The notes under the pieces are model-generated. The model searched no databases. It was given only the letters and a program-made list of their open reading frames with translations, and was not told where the DNA came from. From assembly GCF_022829285.1 (NCBI RefSeq), contig NZ_JAKSYI010000033.1, forward strand, positions 1 to 64,000: 64,000 nt of DNA, written 5' to 3'. The translations under genes and the position numbers were made by a program. Positions 55,990 to 64,000 of this stretch are shown here, one piece after another; the first letter of the stretch is position 1, and every line of letters starts with the position of its first letter. The stretch comes from Methylobacterium sp. J-078. GTDB lineage: Bacteria; Pseudomonadota; Alphaproteobacteria; Rhizobiales; Beijerinckiaceae.

Positions 55990-58611
55990 CTAGAGGGTGA
56001 GCGACACCTTCACCACGCCGCCATCCTCCTTGTCGGGGCGGGTGGTGAAGCCGAGCTGCCGGCAGACGGCGAGCATCGGCCGGTTCTCGCGCAACACCGT
56101 GCCCTCCACCCGCGACAGCCCCTCGATCCGGGCCCAGTCGATCATCAGGCTCATCAGGGCGAGGCCGAGGCCGGTGCCCTTGCGGTCGCCGCGGATGAGG
56201 ATGGCGTATTCCCCGCTCTCGTGATTGGCGTCCGCGTGCAGGCGTACGGCGCCGAGCATGAGGCCACTGCCCGCGTCGATCGCCACGAAGGCGATGGCGC
56301 GGGCGTAGTCGAGCTGCGTGAGCTTGGCCAGGAACGCGTGGTTGAAGTCGCGCACCGGCGCGAAGAAGCGCAGGCGCAGGTCCTCCGCGCTGACCGACTG
56401 GAAGAAGGTGAGGAACAGGGCCTCGTCCTCGGGCCGTACCGGGCGCACCGTCACGGTCTCGCCCTTCAGGGTCAGCCGGCGCTCCCACTCCACCGGGTAG
56501 GGCCGGATGGCGAAGCGCGGATGGTAGGCTCCGCGCGACCGCCGGCCCGCCGCCTCGGGCGCCACCATCACGCGGGCGTCGAGGGCGAGGGCGCCGCGCT
56601 CGTCGGCGAGCAGGGGGTTGATGTCGAGCTCGCGCACCTCCGGGCAGTCGGCGGCGAGTTGCGCGAGCTTCACCAGCACCAGAGCCACCGCGTGTCGGTC
56701 CACGGCGGGCACGTCGCGATAGGCGGCCAGCCTTCGGGCGACGCGGGTGCGGTCGATGAGTTCGGAGGCGAGCCGGAGGTCGAGGGGCGGCAGGCCCAGC
56801 GCCCGGTCGTCGATGACCTCGACCGCCGTGCCCCCCCGCCCGAACACCACCACGGGGCCGAAGGTCGGGTCCTCGGCGAGGCCCGCGATGAGTTCGCGCT
56901 GCTTGCCGCGGCGGATCATCGGCTGGACGGCAAAGCCCATGATGCGCGCCTCCGGCGCGAGGCGCCGGGTCCGGGCGATGATGTCGGCGGCCGCCGCCCG
57001 GACGTCGGCCTCGCTGGTGAGGTCCAGGCGCACGCCGCCGACGTCGGATTTGTGCACGATGTCCGGCGAGACGATCTTGAGGGCGACCGTGCCGCCGCCG
57101 GCGATGATGCTCCAGGCGGCGGTGGCCGCCGCGTCGATGTCGGGGGCGAGCGTCAGGGGCACGCTGTCGATGCGGTAGGCGGCCAGCAGCTCCGACACCG
57201 CCAGGGGGTCGAGCCAAGTCTGGCCGTTGGCCAGCGCCCGGGCCACGATGGCGCGGGCGGTCTCCACGTCCGGCGAGAAGCCGCGGGGCAGCGAATCCGG
57301 CGTGCGCATGAGGTCGTCCTGCGCCTCGCGGTAGCGCACGAGGTGCAGGAAGCCCTCGACCGCGTCGGAATCGGTGGGAAAACGCGGGATGCCGGCCTCC
57401 GCGAGGCGGCTCGCGGCCCCGGCCTCCTCGCCGATCGTCACCGCGAAGACCGGCTTCTTGCGCGACCCGCCCCGGCGTACCCGCGTGACGGTGTCGGCGA
57501 TCGCGGCGGCGACCTCGGTGCTGTCCGAGCGGGCGGTCGGCACGTGCACGACCAGGACCGCGTCGTTGCCCGGATCGGCCAGGAGGGGCGCGAGGGCCGC
57601 CGCATAGGCCTCGGGGCCGGCGGCGACGCCGAGATCGACGGGATTGCCGAGGGTGCCGGCGGCCGCCAGCGTCCCGCCCCGGTCGGCGAGGCGGTCGGCG
57701 GCCAGGGCGCCGATGCCGCGCCCGTTACCGAGGATCGCCAGGCGATGGCCCGGGAAGGGCCGCTGCCGGCCCAGGGTCTCCACGGCGGAGAACATCGCAT
57801 CGAGGCTGTCGACGGACAGGAGGCCCGCCCGGCGGAAGGCCGCCTCGTAGACGGCGTCGGGCCGCGCCAGGGCGCCCGTATGGGTCGTGATCTGGCGGGG
57901 CGCCGCCCGATGGCGCCCCGCGCGCAGGATGACGACCGGCTTGGCCCGGGCAGCGGCGCGGGCCGCCGACATGAACTTGCGCGCATCCGTCACCACGTCG
58001 AGGGAGAGCAGGATCGCGCGGGTTCGGATGTCGGCGGCGAAGTGATCGAGGCAATCGGCGACATCGATGTCGCAGGCGATCCCGAGGGACATCACCGCCG
58101 AGAAGCCGACATGGCGCCGGGCCGCCCAGGCCACGATCCCGGCCGCCACGGTGCCGGATTGCGAGACGAGGGCGATGTCGCCGGCCTTCGGCGGGAGGGC
58201 GAGCAGGCTGGCGTCGAGATGGGCCCCGGGAACCGAAAGGCCGATGCTGCCCGGTCCGAGCAGGCGCAGGCCGGTGCGGCGCGCCTCGGCGCGGGCGGCT
58301 TCGCACAGGTCGTCGCCGACGTCCGGCGTGAGGATAACCGCGGCGGCCGCGCCCCTTCGGCCCGCCGCGGCGACGTGACCGGGGATCGCGCCGGCCCCGG
58401 TGGCCAGGACGACGAGGTCCGGCGCCTCCGGCAGGTCGGCGAAATCCGCGAAACGGCCGGCGCCGGCCCCCATGCAGCGGATCGGGTTCGGAAACCCGCC
58501 GCGCTCGAGGTTTGCCAGGGCCGCCGCGGCGAGGCCGTCGGGTCCGTCATCGAGCCCCGCGAGGGCGATGGCGCGCGGGGCGGTCAGCGCCTCGAAGCGG
58601 TACGTGCTCAT
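55990..58611 (-). CDS. Pat-type fusion: NDP-forming acyl-CoA synthetase-like domain and GNAT acetyltransferase
   Basis: The 873-residue product has a CoA-binding domain (1-130, partly degenerate), a succinyl-CoA ligase-like domain with THTGALARPDAVYEAAFRRAG (the phospho-histidine region, His kept), an ATP-grasp domain (about 480-690) and a C-terminal GNAT domain. The GNAT domain shows FLTFFQSVSAEDLRLRFFAP and an acetyl-CoA loop RGDRKGTGLGLALMSLMIDW. This order is that of bacterial protein lysine acetyltransferases Pat/YfiQ. In the best-known enzymes the ligase-like part is regulatory; here the conserved His might mean it still binds or turns over acyl-CoA. It lies alone between two gaps. Confidence 0.9.
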   Translation of the reverse strand: MSTYRFEALTAPRAIALAGLDDGPDGLAAAALANLERGGFPNPIRCMGAGAGRFADFADLPEAPDLVVLATGAGAIPGHVAAAGRRGAAAAVILTPDVGDDLCEAARAEARRTGLRLLGPGSIGLSVPGAHLDASLLALPPKAGDIALVSQSGTVAAGIVAWAARRHVGFSAVMSLGIACDIDVADCLDHFAADIRTRAILLSLDVVTDARKFMSAARAAARAKPVVILRAGRHRAAPRQITTHTGALARPDAVYEAAFRRAGLLSVDSLDAMFSAVETLGRQRPFPGHRLAILGNGRGIGALAADRLADRGGTLAAAGTLGNPVDLGVAAGPEAYAAALAPLLADPGNDAVLVVHVPTARSDSTEVAAAIADTVTRVRRGGSRKKPVFAVTIGEEAGAASRLAEAGIPRFPTDSDAVEGFLHLVRYREAQDDLMRTPDSLPRGFSPDVETARAIVARALANGQTWLDPLAVSELLAAYRIDSVPLTLAPDIDAAATAAWSIIAGGGTVALKIVSPDIVHKSDVGGVRLDLTSEADVRAAAADIIARTRRLAPEARIMGFAVQPMIRRGKQRELIAGLAEDPTFGPVVVFGRGGTAVEVIDDRALGLPPLDLRLASELIDRTRVARRLAAYRDVPAVDRHAVALVLVKLAQLAADCPEVRELDINPLLADERGALALDARVMVAPEAAGRRSRGAYHPRFAIRPYPVEWERRLTLKGETVTVRPVRPEDEALFLTFFQSVSAEDLRLRFFAPVRDFNHAFLAKLTQLDYARAIAFVAIDAGSGLMLGAVRLHADANHESGEYAILIRGDRKGTGLGLALMSLMIDWARIEGLSRVEGTVLRENRPMLAVCRQLGFTTRPDKEDGGVVKVSLTL

Positions 58612-58757
58612 CGGACGGACAGCCTCATGAATCGATGATCCCGGATCCGCAGACCCTCACGGAACGTCCGGGTCGGAGCCCGGGACGGGGATGTTGCGTC
58701 GCACGATGTTATAGAGCGGTCGAGCGCCCGATGCAGGGCTTCCCCCCGGAGATCCAC

Positions 58758-59465
58758 ATGCCCGAGACCGTTTCCCCGCAAGATCCCGGCGCGCGCTCCG
58801 AGGCATCCGTCCGCGCCAGCATCGTCGCGGCGATGCGGGACCTCATCGGCCTCGGCCTGAGCCAGGGCACCTCGGGCAACGTCTCGGCACGGTTCGGCGA
58901 CGGCTTCCTCGTCACCCCGTCGGGCATCCCCGCCGAGCGGTTGCGCCCCGAGGACATCGTCGCGATGTCCTGGGACGGCACCTTCAGCCATGCCCTCGCC
59001 CCATCGTCGGAATGGCGCTTCCATCGTGACATCCTGTTCGCACGGTCCGAATTCGGGGCGATCGTCCACGCCCACCCGACCCATTGCACGGCGTTCGCCA
59101 TCTGCAACCGCGCGATCCCGGCGGTCCACTACATGATCGCGGCGGCCGGGGGCCCGACCATCCGCTGCGCGCCCTACGCGCCCTACGGCAGCCAGGAACT
59201 CTCCGACGCCGCCCTCGCCGCCCTGGAAGACAGGGCCGGCTGCCTGCTGGCCAATCACGGCATGATCGCGGCCGGAACCAACCTGACGAAGGCACTCTGG
59301 CTCGCCGTCGAGATGGAAGCACTCTGCCGCCAATACGCCGCCGCCCTGCAAGTCGGCGCTCCCGTGATCCTCAGCGACGACGAGATCTGGCGGACGGTGG
59401 AACGCTTCAAGTCCTACGGGCCGCGAGAGCGCACCAACAACTCAGAGCGATCGACCTCGGCTTAA
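58758..59465 (+). CDS. Class II aldolase/adducin family protein
   Basis: The 235-residue product has the zinc site of class II aldolases (fuculose-phosphate aldolase fold): the acid E85 in PSSEWRFHRDI, H104 and H106 in VHAHPTHCTAF and H167 in LANHGMIA. SQGTSGNVSARFGDGFLVTPSG marks the N-terminal phosphate loop. Substrates of this family vary (fuculose-, ribulose-, rhamnulose-phosphates, or others), so no sugar is named. ATG 58758 with CGGAGA at 58747 is preferred to the ATG at 58731. Divergent from the Pat-like gene. Confidence 0.9.
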   Translation: MPETVSPQDPGARSEASVRASIVAAMRDLIGLGLSQGTSGNVSARFGDGFLVTPSGIPAERLRPEDIVAMSWDGTFSHALAPSSEWRFHRDILFARSEFGAIVHAHPTHCTAFAICNRAIPAVHYMIAAAGGPTIRCAPYAPYGSQELSDAALAALEDRAGCLLANHGMIAAGTNLTKALWLAVEMEALCRQYAAALQVGAPVILSDDEIWRTVERFKSYGPRERTNNSERSTSA

Positions 59466-60041
59466 ACATCATGTTCCGACGCCCCGGCTCCCACGAAGAC
59501 CGGCGCGACCCGGCGCCTAAGTGGTTTTCCGGCGACACCGCCTTTGGAAAACGTGAGGAAATCCTTTCGGGAATCGAAGGCCCTCACGCCGTCAAGTGAT
59601 CGCACTTTGTATTTTTGATCCGCGAAAGGTCAGATCTCTCGGCACGCCCCCAGAGGGCGACGTTCGTTCTCCGGCCTTTTGCCTCTGAACGCTTCCCGCT
59701 CATCCGTAAGCTCTTTTCGTTCAATTTAAGACATAAAACCTGTTTATCAGATCAGCTTCCTATCATTAAATGCGAGGACGCCACACTCCTCTGGCGAAGT
59801 TCGCGAAAAACCCGCGAGTTCATGGCTGCCTTTCCAGAACGATCATGAATCATTTGAAACTTTTTGGATCACTCTTGTTACGCGACCTCTGACAGAACCG
59901 AAACACTGCCGTCCTCTTGCGCTCTTGCTTGCAACATCATAGTAGGCAGTAAGTCACGACCTTGAACTCACAGGCCGACTGCTTGAAGGGTTCTCCGCCC
60001 GGACAGCCGCCATGAATTTCATCGACCACCAGGGGCATAGA
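59466..60041. other. AT-rich regulatory region before mucR
   Basis: No gene was recognised; the frame at 59615-59848 has no credible protein. The region is poorer in GC than its surroundings, especially 59690-59960. Soon after the aldolase stop a nested hairpin forms (GTTTTCC/GGAAAAC around GGCG/CGCC, near 59522). MucR/Ros proteins bind AT-rich DNA and repress their own gene, so this region is a likely self-regulatory target. Confidence 0.5.
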
Positions 60042-60536
60042 ATGAATTCAGACAATGAAATGACTCCGGACTTCATTGAGCTGGCAGCAGACATCGTCGC
60101 GGCATTCGTGAGCAACAACTCGGTTCCGATCGCGGATCTTCCGGCGCTGATCAGCTCGGTCCACACGACCCTGGGCAAGCTCAACCAGTCGGTAGTGGAG
60201 GAGAAGCCGGAGCCGCTGACGCCCGCCGTTTCGGTCAAGCGCTCGATCACGCCGGACTACATCGTCTGCCTGGAGGACGGGAAGAAGTTCAAGTCGCTGA
60301 AGCGCCACCTGCGGACGCGCTACGACATGACCCCCGAGCAGTATCGCACGAAGTGGAACCTCTCGAGCGACTATCCCATGGTGGCCCCGAACTACGCCGC
60401 CGCGCGCTCGGAACTCGCCAAGAACATGGGTCTCGGTCAGCAGCGCCGTAAGCAGGACAGCGCCCCCGCCACCGAGACCGAGGCGAAGGTGCCGGCACCG
60501 CGCGGCCGCCGTCCCAAGGTCGCCGCCCAGGCCTGA
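60042..60536 (+). CDS. mucR: MucR/Ros family zinc-finger transcriptional regulator
   Basis: MucR regulates exopolysaccharide, motility and cell-cycle genes in alphaproteobacteria by binding AT-rich DNA. The 164-residue product has an oligomerising N-terminal domain ([32 protein letters not shown]) and the Ros-type zinc finger: [20 protein letters not shown] with one of the usual cysteines replaced, then [11 protein letters not shown] and [18 protein letters not shown]. The Lys/Arg-rich tail ends in PRGRRPKV. The ATG at 60042 has AGGGG 8 bases upstream; an ATG at 60012 is less likely. A perfect terminator follows. Confidence 0.93.
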   Translation: MNSDNEMTPDFIELAADIVAAFVSNNSVPIADLPALISSVHTTLGKLNQSVVEEKPEPLTPAVSVKRSITPDYIVCLEDGKKFKSLKRHLRTRYDMTPEQYRTKWNLSSDYPMVAPNYAAARSELAKNMGLGQQRRKQDSAPATETEAKVPAPRGRRPKVAAQA

Positions 60537-60583
60537 GACGGGTCGTCGAGCCGCCCCACGCCTCACCCGCAAGGGTGCCGCGA

Positions 60584-60620
60584 CGAAGGCCGGAGCTGTC
60601 CGCTCCGGCCTTCGTTTTCC
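60584..60620 (+). terminator. Terminator after mucR
   Basis: A perfect 13-base stem CGAAGGCCGGAGC/GCTCCGGCCTTCG with a five-base loop and a TTTTCC tract lies 48 bases after the mucR stop. The 290 bases between it and the Mrr-like gene hold no recognised gene. Confidence 0.88.
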
Positions 60621-60907
60621 TGTTGTCCACAGGTCATCCGATGCCCGTGCCGGGGCAGTCGGGGACTTCGGAATTGTGGTCGCGGCGGAGCACCACGCTC
60701 TGCTGATCTCCGGCGCGCAGCGCCGACCCGCCCGGGCAGGCGCACCCACAGCGAAGCGCACCGACGGTCGGTGAGGCGAGGAGCGCGCCCCTCCCAGAAA
60801 TGCGGCACGCCCTTGTTAGAGATCGTGCAACGCTCGGATGGCACGGTTCCGAAGAGCACGCCGCCCGCGACAGGCGCGGACGGCGCCTTCGGGGATTGGG
60901 CCACCGC

Positions 60908-61714
60908 ATGACGGAGACATCGCGCCTCGTGGCGCGCCTGTTCTGGACGAGCGTGATCGGGGGAGGCCTCGCCTTCTGGTTCGGTTCGCCGGCCGCCGCG
61001 GCCACCGGCCTCACCCTCGCCGCCCTCCTGCTTCACCAGCTCGACCGGCCTCGCCGCATCCGGCGGCTGGTCCGCCGGGTGGCCCGGCGCCATGCCCGCA
61101 CCCTCGCGTTGCGGCGGCGCCAGGAATGCTTCGTCGATGCCTACGGGAACCTGATCGAGGACGGGTGGGAGCGCGAGCGCGCCTATTTCGCCGAGCGCAG
61201 CGTGGTCCCGCTTCTCGAAGCACACGGACAGGTCGAGATCGAGGACGACCTGTGGGAGGACATCCTCGGGATCATCGAGGCGGTCGCGGCCAGCGTGGAC
61301 CTGCCCGACGAGAGCGAGGCGCCCGAGGACGGGATCGCCTACGAGCGCTACTGCGCCGCGCAGCTGCGCGAGGCCGGCTGGCAGGCGCGGGCGACCCGGG
61401 CCAGCGGCGACCAGGGCGCCGACATCGTCGCCGAGCAGGGCGGCGTCCGCCTCGTCGTCCAGTGCAAGCGCTACGCGAAGCCGGTGGGCAACGGGGCGGT
61501 CCAGGAGATCGCGGCAGCGATGCCTTACTGGTCGGGCGACATGGCGGCGGTCGTCTCGAATGCCGGCTTCACGCCGGCCGCGCGCAAGCTCGCCGCCGCC
61601 GCCGGGGTGCTGCTGCTCCACCACGACGATCTGGCGGCGCTTCGTCCCGTCCGCCGGGTCGAGGCGCGCCGGACGGGGCGTGGCGCCAAGGGGTCAGCGC
61701 TGGTCGAGCGGTAG
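60908..61714 (+). CDS. Mrr-like restriction endonuclease with N-terminal membrane segments
   Basis: The 268-residue product has two hydrophobic segments in residues 8-45 (LFWTSVIGGGLAFWF, AAATGLTLAALLLHQL), then a basic region. From about residue 140 it has an Mrr/PD-(D/E)xK nuclease domain: ERYCAAQLREAGWQARATRA with E146, D172 in GADIVAEQGG and Q185/K187 in VVQCKRYAK. These give the E-x-n-D-x-n-QxK core of type IV Mrr enzymes, which cut modified DNA. No methylase is nearby. The last 21 bases overlap the 3' end of zwf on the other strand. Confidence 0.85.
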   Translation: MTETSRLVARLFWTSVIGGGLAFWFGSPAAAATGLTLAALLLHQLDRPRRIRRLVRRVARRHARTLALRRRQECFVDAYGNLIEDGWERERAYFAERSVVPLLEAHGQVEIEDDLWEDILGIIEAVAASVDLPDESEAPEDGIAYERYCAAQLREAGWQARATRASGDQGADIVAEQGGVRLVVQCKRYAKPVGNGAVQEIAAAMPYWSGDMAAVVSNAGFTPAARKLAAAAGVLLLHHDDLAALRPVRRVEARRTGRGAKGSALVER

Positions 61715-63211
61715 CCAGCGATGCCCCTGCCGGGCCAGCAGCGCCTCTGCACCGGCCGGACCGTCACTGCCGGCAGAGTAGAGTTCCGGGTCCGCGTCGG
61801 CCGAGGCCTTAATCACGGGATCGACGGCGGCCCAGGCCGCCTCGATGCTGTCGGCCCGCTGGAACAGGGTCGCGTCGCCGATCATGCAATCGTAGAGCAG
61901 GGTCTCGTAGCCGACGCTGGGCGTCTCGCGGAAGAAGTCGCCGTAGTCGAAGGCGGCGGTGACCCGGCCGAGATCCATGCGCGGCCCCGGCCGCTTGGCG
62001 TTCATGGCGATGTCGAGGCCCTGCTCGGGGTCGATCCGGAAGCGCAGCATGTCGGGCGCCACGGTGTTGCCGGCCTCGGCGAAGGGCGACGGGGCCGGTG
62101 CCTTGACGTGGAGAGCGATCTCGGTGACCCGGCCGGTCATGCGCTTGCCGGTGCGCAGGTAGAATGGAACGCCGCGCCAGCGGTCGTTGTCGATGGCGAG
62201 CTTCAGGGCGACGTAGGTCTCGGTGCGCGAATCCGCGGCGACGTTCGGCTCGGCGCGGTAGGCGGGCACCGCGTGGCCGTGCTCCGCGCCGGCCGCGTAC
62301 TGGCCGCGCACCGCATCCGCCGTGGAGACGGGGCGCACCGCCTGGATCAGGCGGGCCTTCGCGTCGCGCACGGCCTCGGCATCCAGGGTCTCGGGCGCCT
62401 CCATCGCCACCATGCAGAGAAGCTGGAACAGGTGATTCGGCACCATGTCGCGCAGCGCCCCGGTGGGTTCGTAGAAGGCGCCGCGCGCCTCGACCCCGAT
62501 GGTCTCGGCGGCGGTGATCTCGACGACGTCGATGTGGTCGCGGTGCCAGACCGGGCCGAGCAGGCCGTTGGCGAAGCGGATCGCCAGGATGCTCTGCACC
62601 GTCTCCTTGCCGAGGAAGTGGTCGATGCGGAAGAACTGGCTCTCGGCGCCCTGCTTCAGGATGCGGGTGTTCAGCGCCCGCGCGGAGTCGAGGTCGCTGC
62701 CGAAGGGCTTCTCGATGACGACACGGCGGAAGGCCCCCGCGCCTTCCTTCAGGAGACCCGCAGCCCCGAGGGCATCGACGATCGGGCCGAAGAACCGGGC
62801 CGAGACCGCGAGGTAGAAGATCACGTTGCCGGACAGGGCTTCGGCGAGGCCAGAGAAGGTCTCGGGGGCGGTGAAGTCGCCCTGCCGGAAGTGCAGGCGC
62901 TCGCGGACGAAGCCCCAGGCCTTGGGGTCGATGTGGTCGGGATGGAATTCGGAGGTGCGGTCGGTGGTGAAGGACTGCATCGTGTCCGACAGCGCCTGGC
63001 GCCAGCCCTCGTCGGTGTTGGGGTTGTGGTCGACGCCGATGATGCGGACCGCGTCGTCGAGCAGGCCACCGGACGCGAGGTTGTAGAGGGCCGGCATCAG
63101 GAGGCGCTTCGTCAAGTCGCCGCCGGCCCCGAAGATCACCAGGGTACAGGGCGGCGCCTTTGCGACGGGCTCGCCCGTTGCGGCGGCCTTGGGGGGCGGT
63201 GTCTCGTCCAT
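61694..63211 (-). CDS. zwf: Glucose-6-phosphate dehydrogenase
   Basis: Zwf makes NADPH and 6-phosphogluconolactone at the entry of the pentose phosphate and Entner-Doudoroff routes. The 505-residue product has the nucleotide fold GAGGDLTKRLLMPALYNL, the substrate motif RIDHFLGKETVQSILAIRF and YEPTGALRDMVPNHLFQLL. The ATG at 63211 is preceded by GGAGG at a spacing of 9, so the 12 upstream residues of the open frame were left out. No gnd or pgl gene is in the window. Confidence 0.96.
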   Translation of the reverse strand: MDETPPPKAAATGEPVAKAPPCTLVIFGAGGDLTKRLLMPALYNLASGGLLDDAVRIIGVDHNPNTDEGWRQALSDTMQSFTTDRTSEFHPDHIDPKAWGFVRERLHFRQGDFTAPETFSGLAEALSGNVIFYLAVSARFFGPIVDALGAAGLLKEGAGAFRRVVIEKPFGSDLDSARALNTRILKQGAESQFFRIDHFLGKETVQSILAIRFANGLLGPVWHRDHIDVVEITAAETIGVEARGAFYEPTGALRDMVPNHLFQLLCMVAMEAPETLDAEAVRDAKARLIQAVRPVSTADAVRGQYAAGAEHGHAVPAYRAEPNVAADSRTETYVALKLAIDNDRWRGVPFYLRTGKRMTGRVTEIALHVKAPAPSPFAEAGNTVAPDMLRFRIDPEQGLDIAMNAKRPGPRMDLGRVTAAFDYGDFFRETPSVGYETLLYDCMIGDATLFQRADSIEAAWAAVDPVIKASADADPELYSAGSDGPAGAEALLARQGHRWLPLDQR

Positions 63212-63354
63212 GGCCCACGACCTCCAACGTTGGTTGCGGCGCAGCACGCCGGCGAAATCCGCTCGTCAACCTGCGGCGTGCGGCGTCGTTCCGGCCAAGG
63301 TCGTGACAGATCGCGGGAATTCGCTCAGCCCGCTCGGCGGGACCGGCGCGGGCG

Positions 63355-63396
63355 CTATTCGTCCGTGCGGACGGCCTATTCGTCCGTGCGGACGGC
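63355..63396. repeat. Two tandem 21-base copies at the end of the efflux gene
   Basis: Two exact 21-base copies lie at 63355-63375 and 63376-63396. The second copy encodes the last six codons and stop of the outer-membrane gene; the first lies just downstream. Each contains the small palindrome GTCCG-TG-CGGAC, so each can form a hairpin. Confidence 0.9.
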
Positions 63397-64000
63397 CTGG
63401 CCCGAATCCACCGGCAGCCGGGTCTCCTTCAGTTCCTCACCGCTCGGCAGGCTGCGCACGTCCCAGCCGCCGCCGAGCGCCCGGATGAGGGACACGGCGG
63501 TGGTGAAACGGTTGAGGCGGATCTGCAGGGCGGTGACCTCGTTGTTGAGGGCCAGCGCCTGGGCCGTGACCACCGTGGTGAAGTTCTGGGTGCCGGCCCG
63601 GTACTCGTTCAGGGTGATCTCCACGGCGCGCCGCGCCGAGGCGACGGCCTCGTCCTGGGCCACCTGCTGGCGGGCCAGGATGCGCACGCCGGCCAGCCCG
63701 TTCTCGACCTCCGAGAAGGCCGTGAGCACGGTCTGGCGGTAGTTGGCCACGCTGGCGTCATAGGCCGCGCGGGTGATGCGCAGGGCCGCCGCGCGGGCGC
63801 CACCGTCGTAGAACACCTCGGAGCCCGCGGCCGCCACCGACCAGACCTGGTTGACCGCCGAGAACAGGCCGTTGGCGGGGTTGCCCGAGATGCCGCCGGA
63901 GGCCGAGAGGGTCACGGTGGGATAGAACGCCGCTACCGCGACGCCGATCTGCTCGCTCTGGGCCTGGACGTTGCGCTCGGCCTGCGCGACGTCGGGGCGG
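63376..64000 (-). CDS. RND efflux outer-membrane factor (NodT/OprM type), 3' part
   Basis: The coding sequence runs off the window, so only the C-terminal 207 residues are seen. The helical-barrel repeats of outer-membrane factors are clear: RPDVAQAERNVQAQ, then FYPTVTLSASGG, and the second-half equivalents YRQTVLTAFSEVENGLAGVR and EYRAGTQNFTTVVTAQ. The C-terminal tail is short and polar. Such proteins are the outer-membrane exit of tripartite multidrug or metal efflux pumps. The pump genes probably lie beyond 64000. Confidence 0.9.
   Translation of the reverse strand, partial: RPDVAQAERNVQAQSEQIGVAVAAFYPTVTLSASGGISGNPANGLFSAVNQVWSVAAAGSEVFYDGGARAAALRITRAAYDASVANYRQTVLTAFSEVENGLAGVRILARQQVAQDEAVASARRAVEITLNEYRAGTQNFTTVVTAQALALNNEVTALQIRLNRFTTAVSLIRALGGGWDVRSLPSGEELKETRLPVDSGQAVRTDE

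Noticed and set aside
55712..57217. A 501-codon open frame on the minus strand overlapping the Pat-type gene
   Set aside because: It is an alternate frame of the GC-rich Pat-type gene, has Arg/Gly/Pro-dominated composition and shows no motif.
55912..58638. A 908-codon open frame on the plus strand antisense to the Pat-type gene
   Set aside because: Long antisense frames are common in GC-rich DNA; it is low in complexity with many His, Arg and Gly and has no recognised domain.
59615..59848. A 77-residue frame in the AT-rich region before mucR
   Set aside because: No ribosome site, no family pattern and composition unlike real proteins of this genome.
60563..60907. Small minus-strand frames before the Mrr-like gene
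   Set aside because: They have no credible start codon or ribosome site and look like by-products of GC-rich sequence.

Overview
The window is GC-rich chromosomal DNA from an alphaproteobacterium. The gene content points to Hyphomicrobiales (Rhizobiales), most probably Methylobacteriaceae: a RegB/RegA redox two-component pair, a MucR/Ros zinc-finger regulator, an intracellular poly(3-hydroxybutyrate) depolymerase, IalB, DUF4164-ZapA-6S RNA-5-FCL synteny and a trpGDC-moaC-moeA cluster. The genus is an inference from gene content; no rRNA or tRNA gene was recognised. Almost everything is core chromosome: no insertion sequence, integrase, prophage or CRISPR array was seen.

Layout. 0.2-3 kb: DUF3016 and DUF2244 proteins, nth (endonuclease III) and purC. 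3.1-6.7 kb: two tandem multidomain GT2 glycosyltransferases. 6.9-9.5 kb: small secreted proteins (including IalB) and a YgjP-like metallopeptidase. 9.5-13 kb: phaZ divergent from regB-regA. 13.1-16 kb: purS-purQ, apt and an inositol monophosphatase-like gene. 16-22 kb: a minus-strand run gap, coiled-coil protein, pgk, fba, ThiE-like, SEL1-repeat protein. 22.3-26.8 kb: DUF4164, zapA, 6S RNA, 5-formyl-THF cyclo-ligase, a YmdB-type phosphoesterase and a MotA/OmpA-like proton-channel pair. 27-30.4 kb: S10 peptidase, holC and an alpha/beta hydrolase. 30.6-37.8 kb: a DUF350-DUF1190-ATP-grasp module behind pyrG, then secG, an NTF2-like protein, a GNAT and tpiA. 38-45.8 kb: a PpiD-like chaperone, trpE, trpG, trpD, trpC, moaC and moeA. 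46-49.4 kb: a 44-residue HTH-like gene, a secreted papain-like protein, rsmB, an SDHAF4-like (DUF1674) gene and a cupin. 49.9-55 kb: a branched-chain amino-acid type ABC transporter with a fused permease-ATPase (LivM-LivG). 56-64 kb: a Pat-type acyl-CoA synthetase/GNAT fusion, a class II aldolase-like protein, mucR, a membrane-anchored Mrr-like nuclease, zwf and the 3' part of an outer-membrane efflux gene.

How the genes fit together. Lower glycolysis/gluconeogenesis (gap, pgk, fba, tpiA) and NADPH supply (zwf) are here with purine, tryptophan, CTP and molybdopterin synthesis genes. RegBA next to phaZ suggests redox control near storage-polymer mobilisation. The least explained parts are the DUF350/DUF1190/ATP-grasp module, the MotA/OmpA-like pair without flagellar genes, the papain-like secreted protein, the Mrr-like nuclease without a methylase, the 44-residue gene, and two AT-rich gaps (about 55.04-55.7 and 59.5-60.0 kb). 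Two genes (secG and the efflux outer-membrane gene) carry short tandem duplications that copy their stop codon region.
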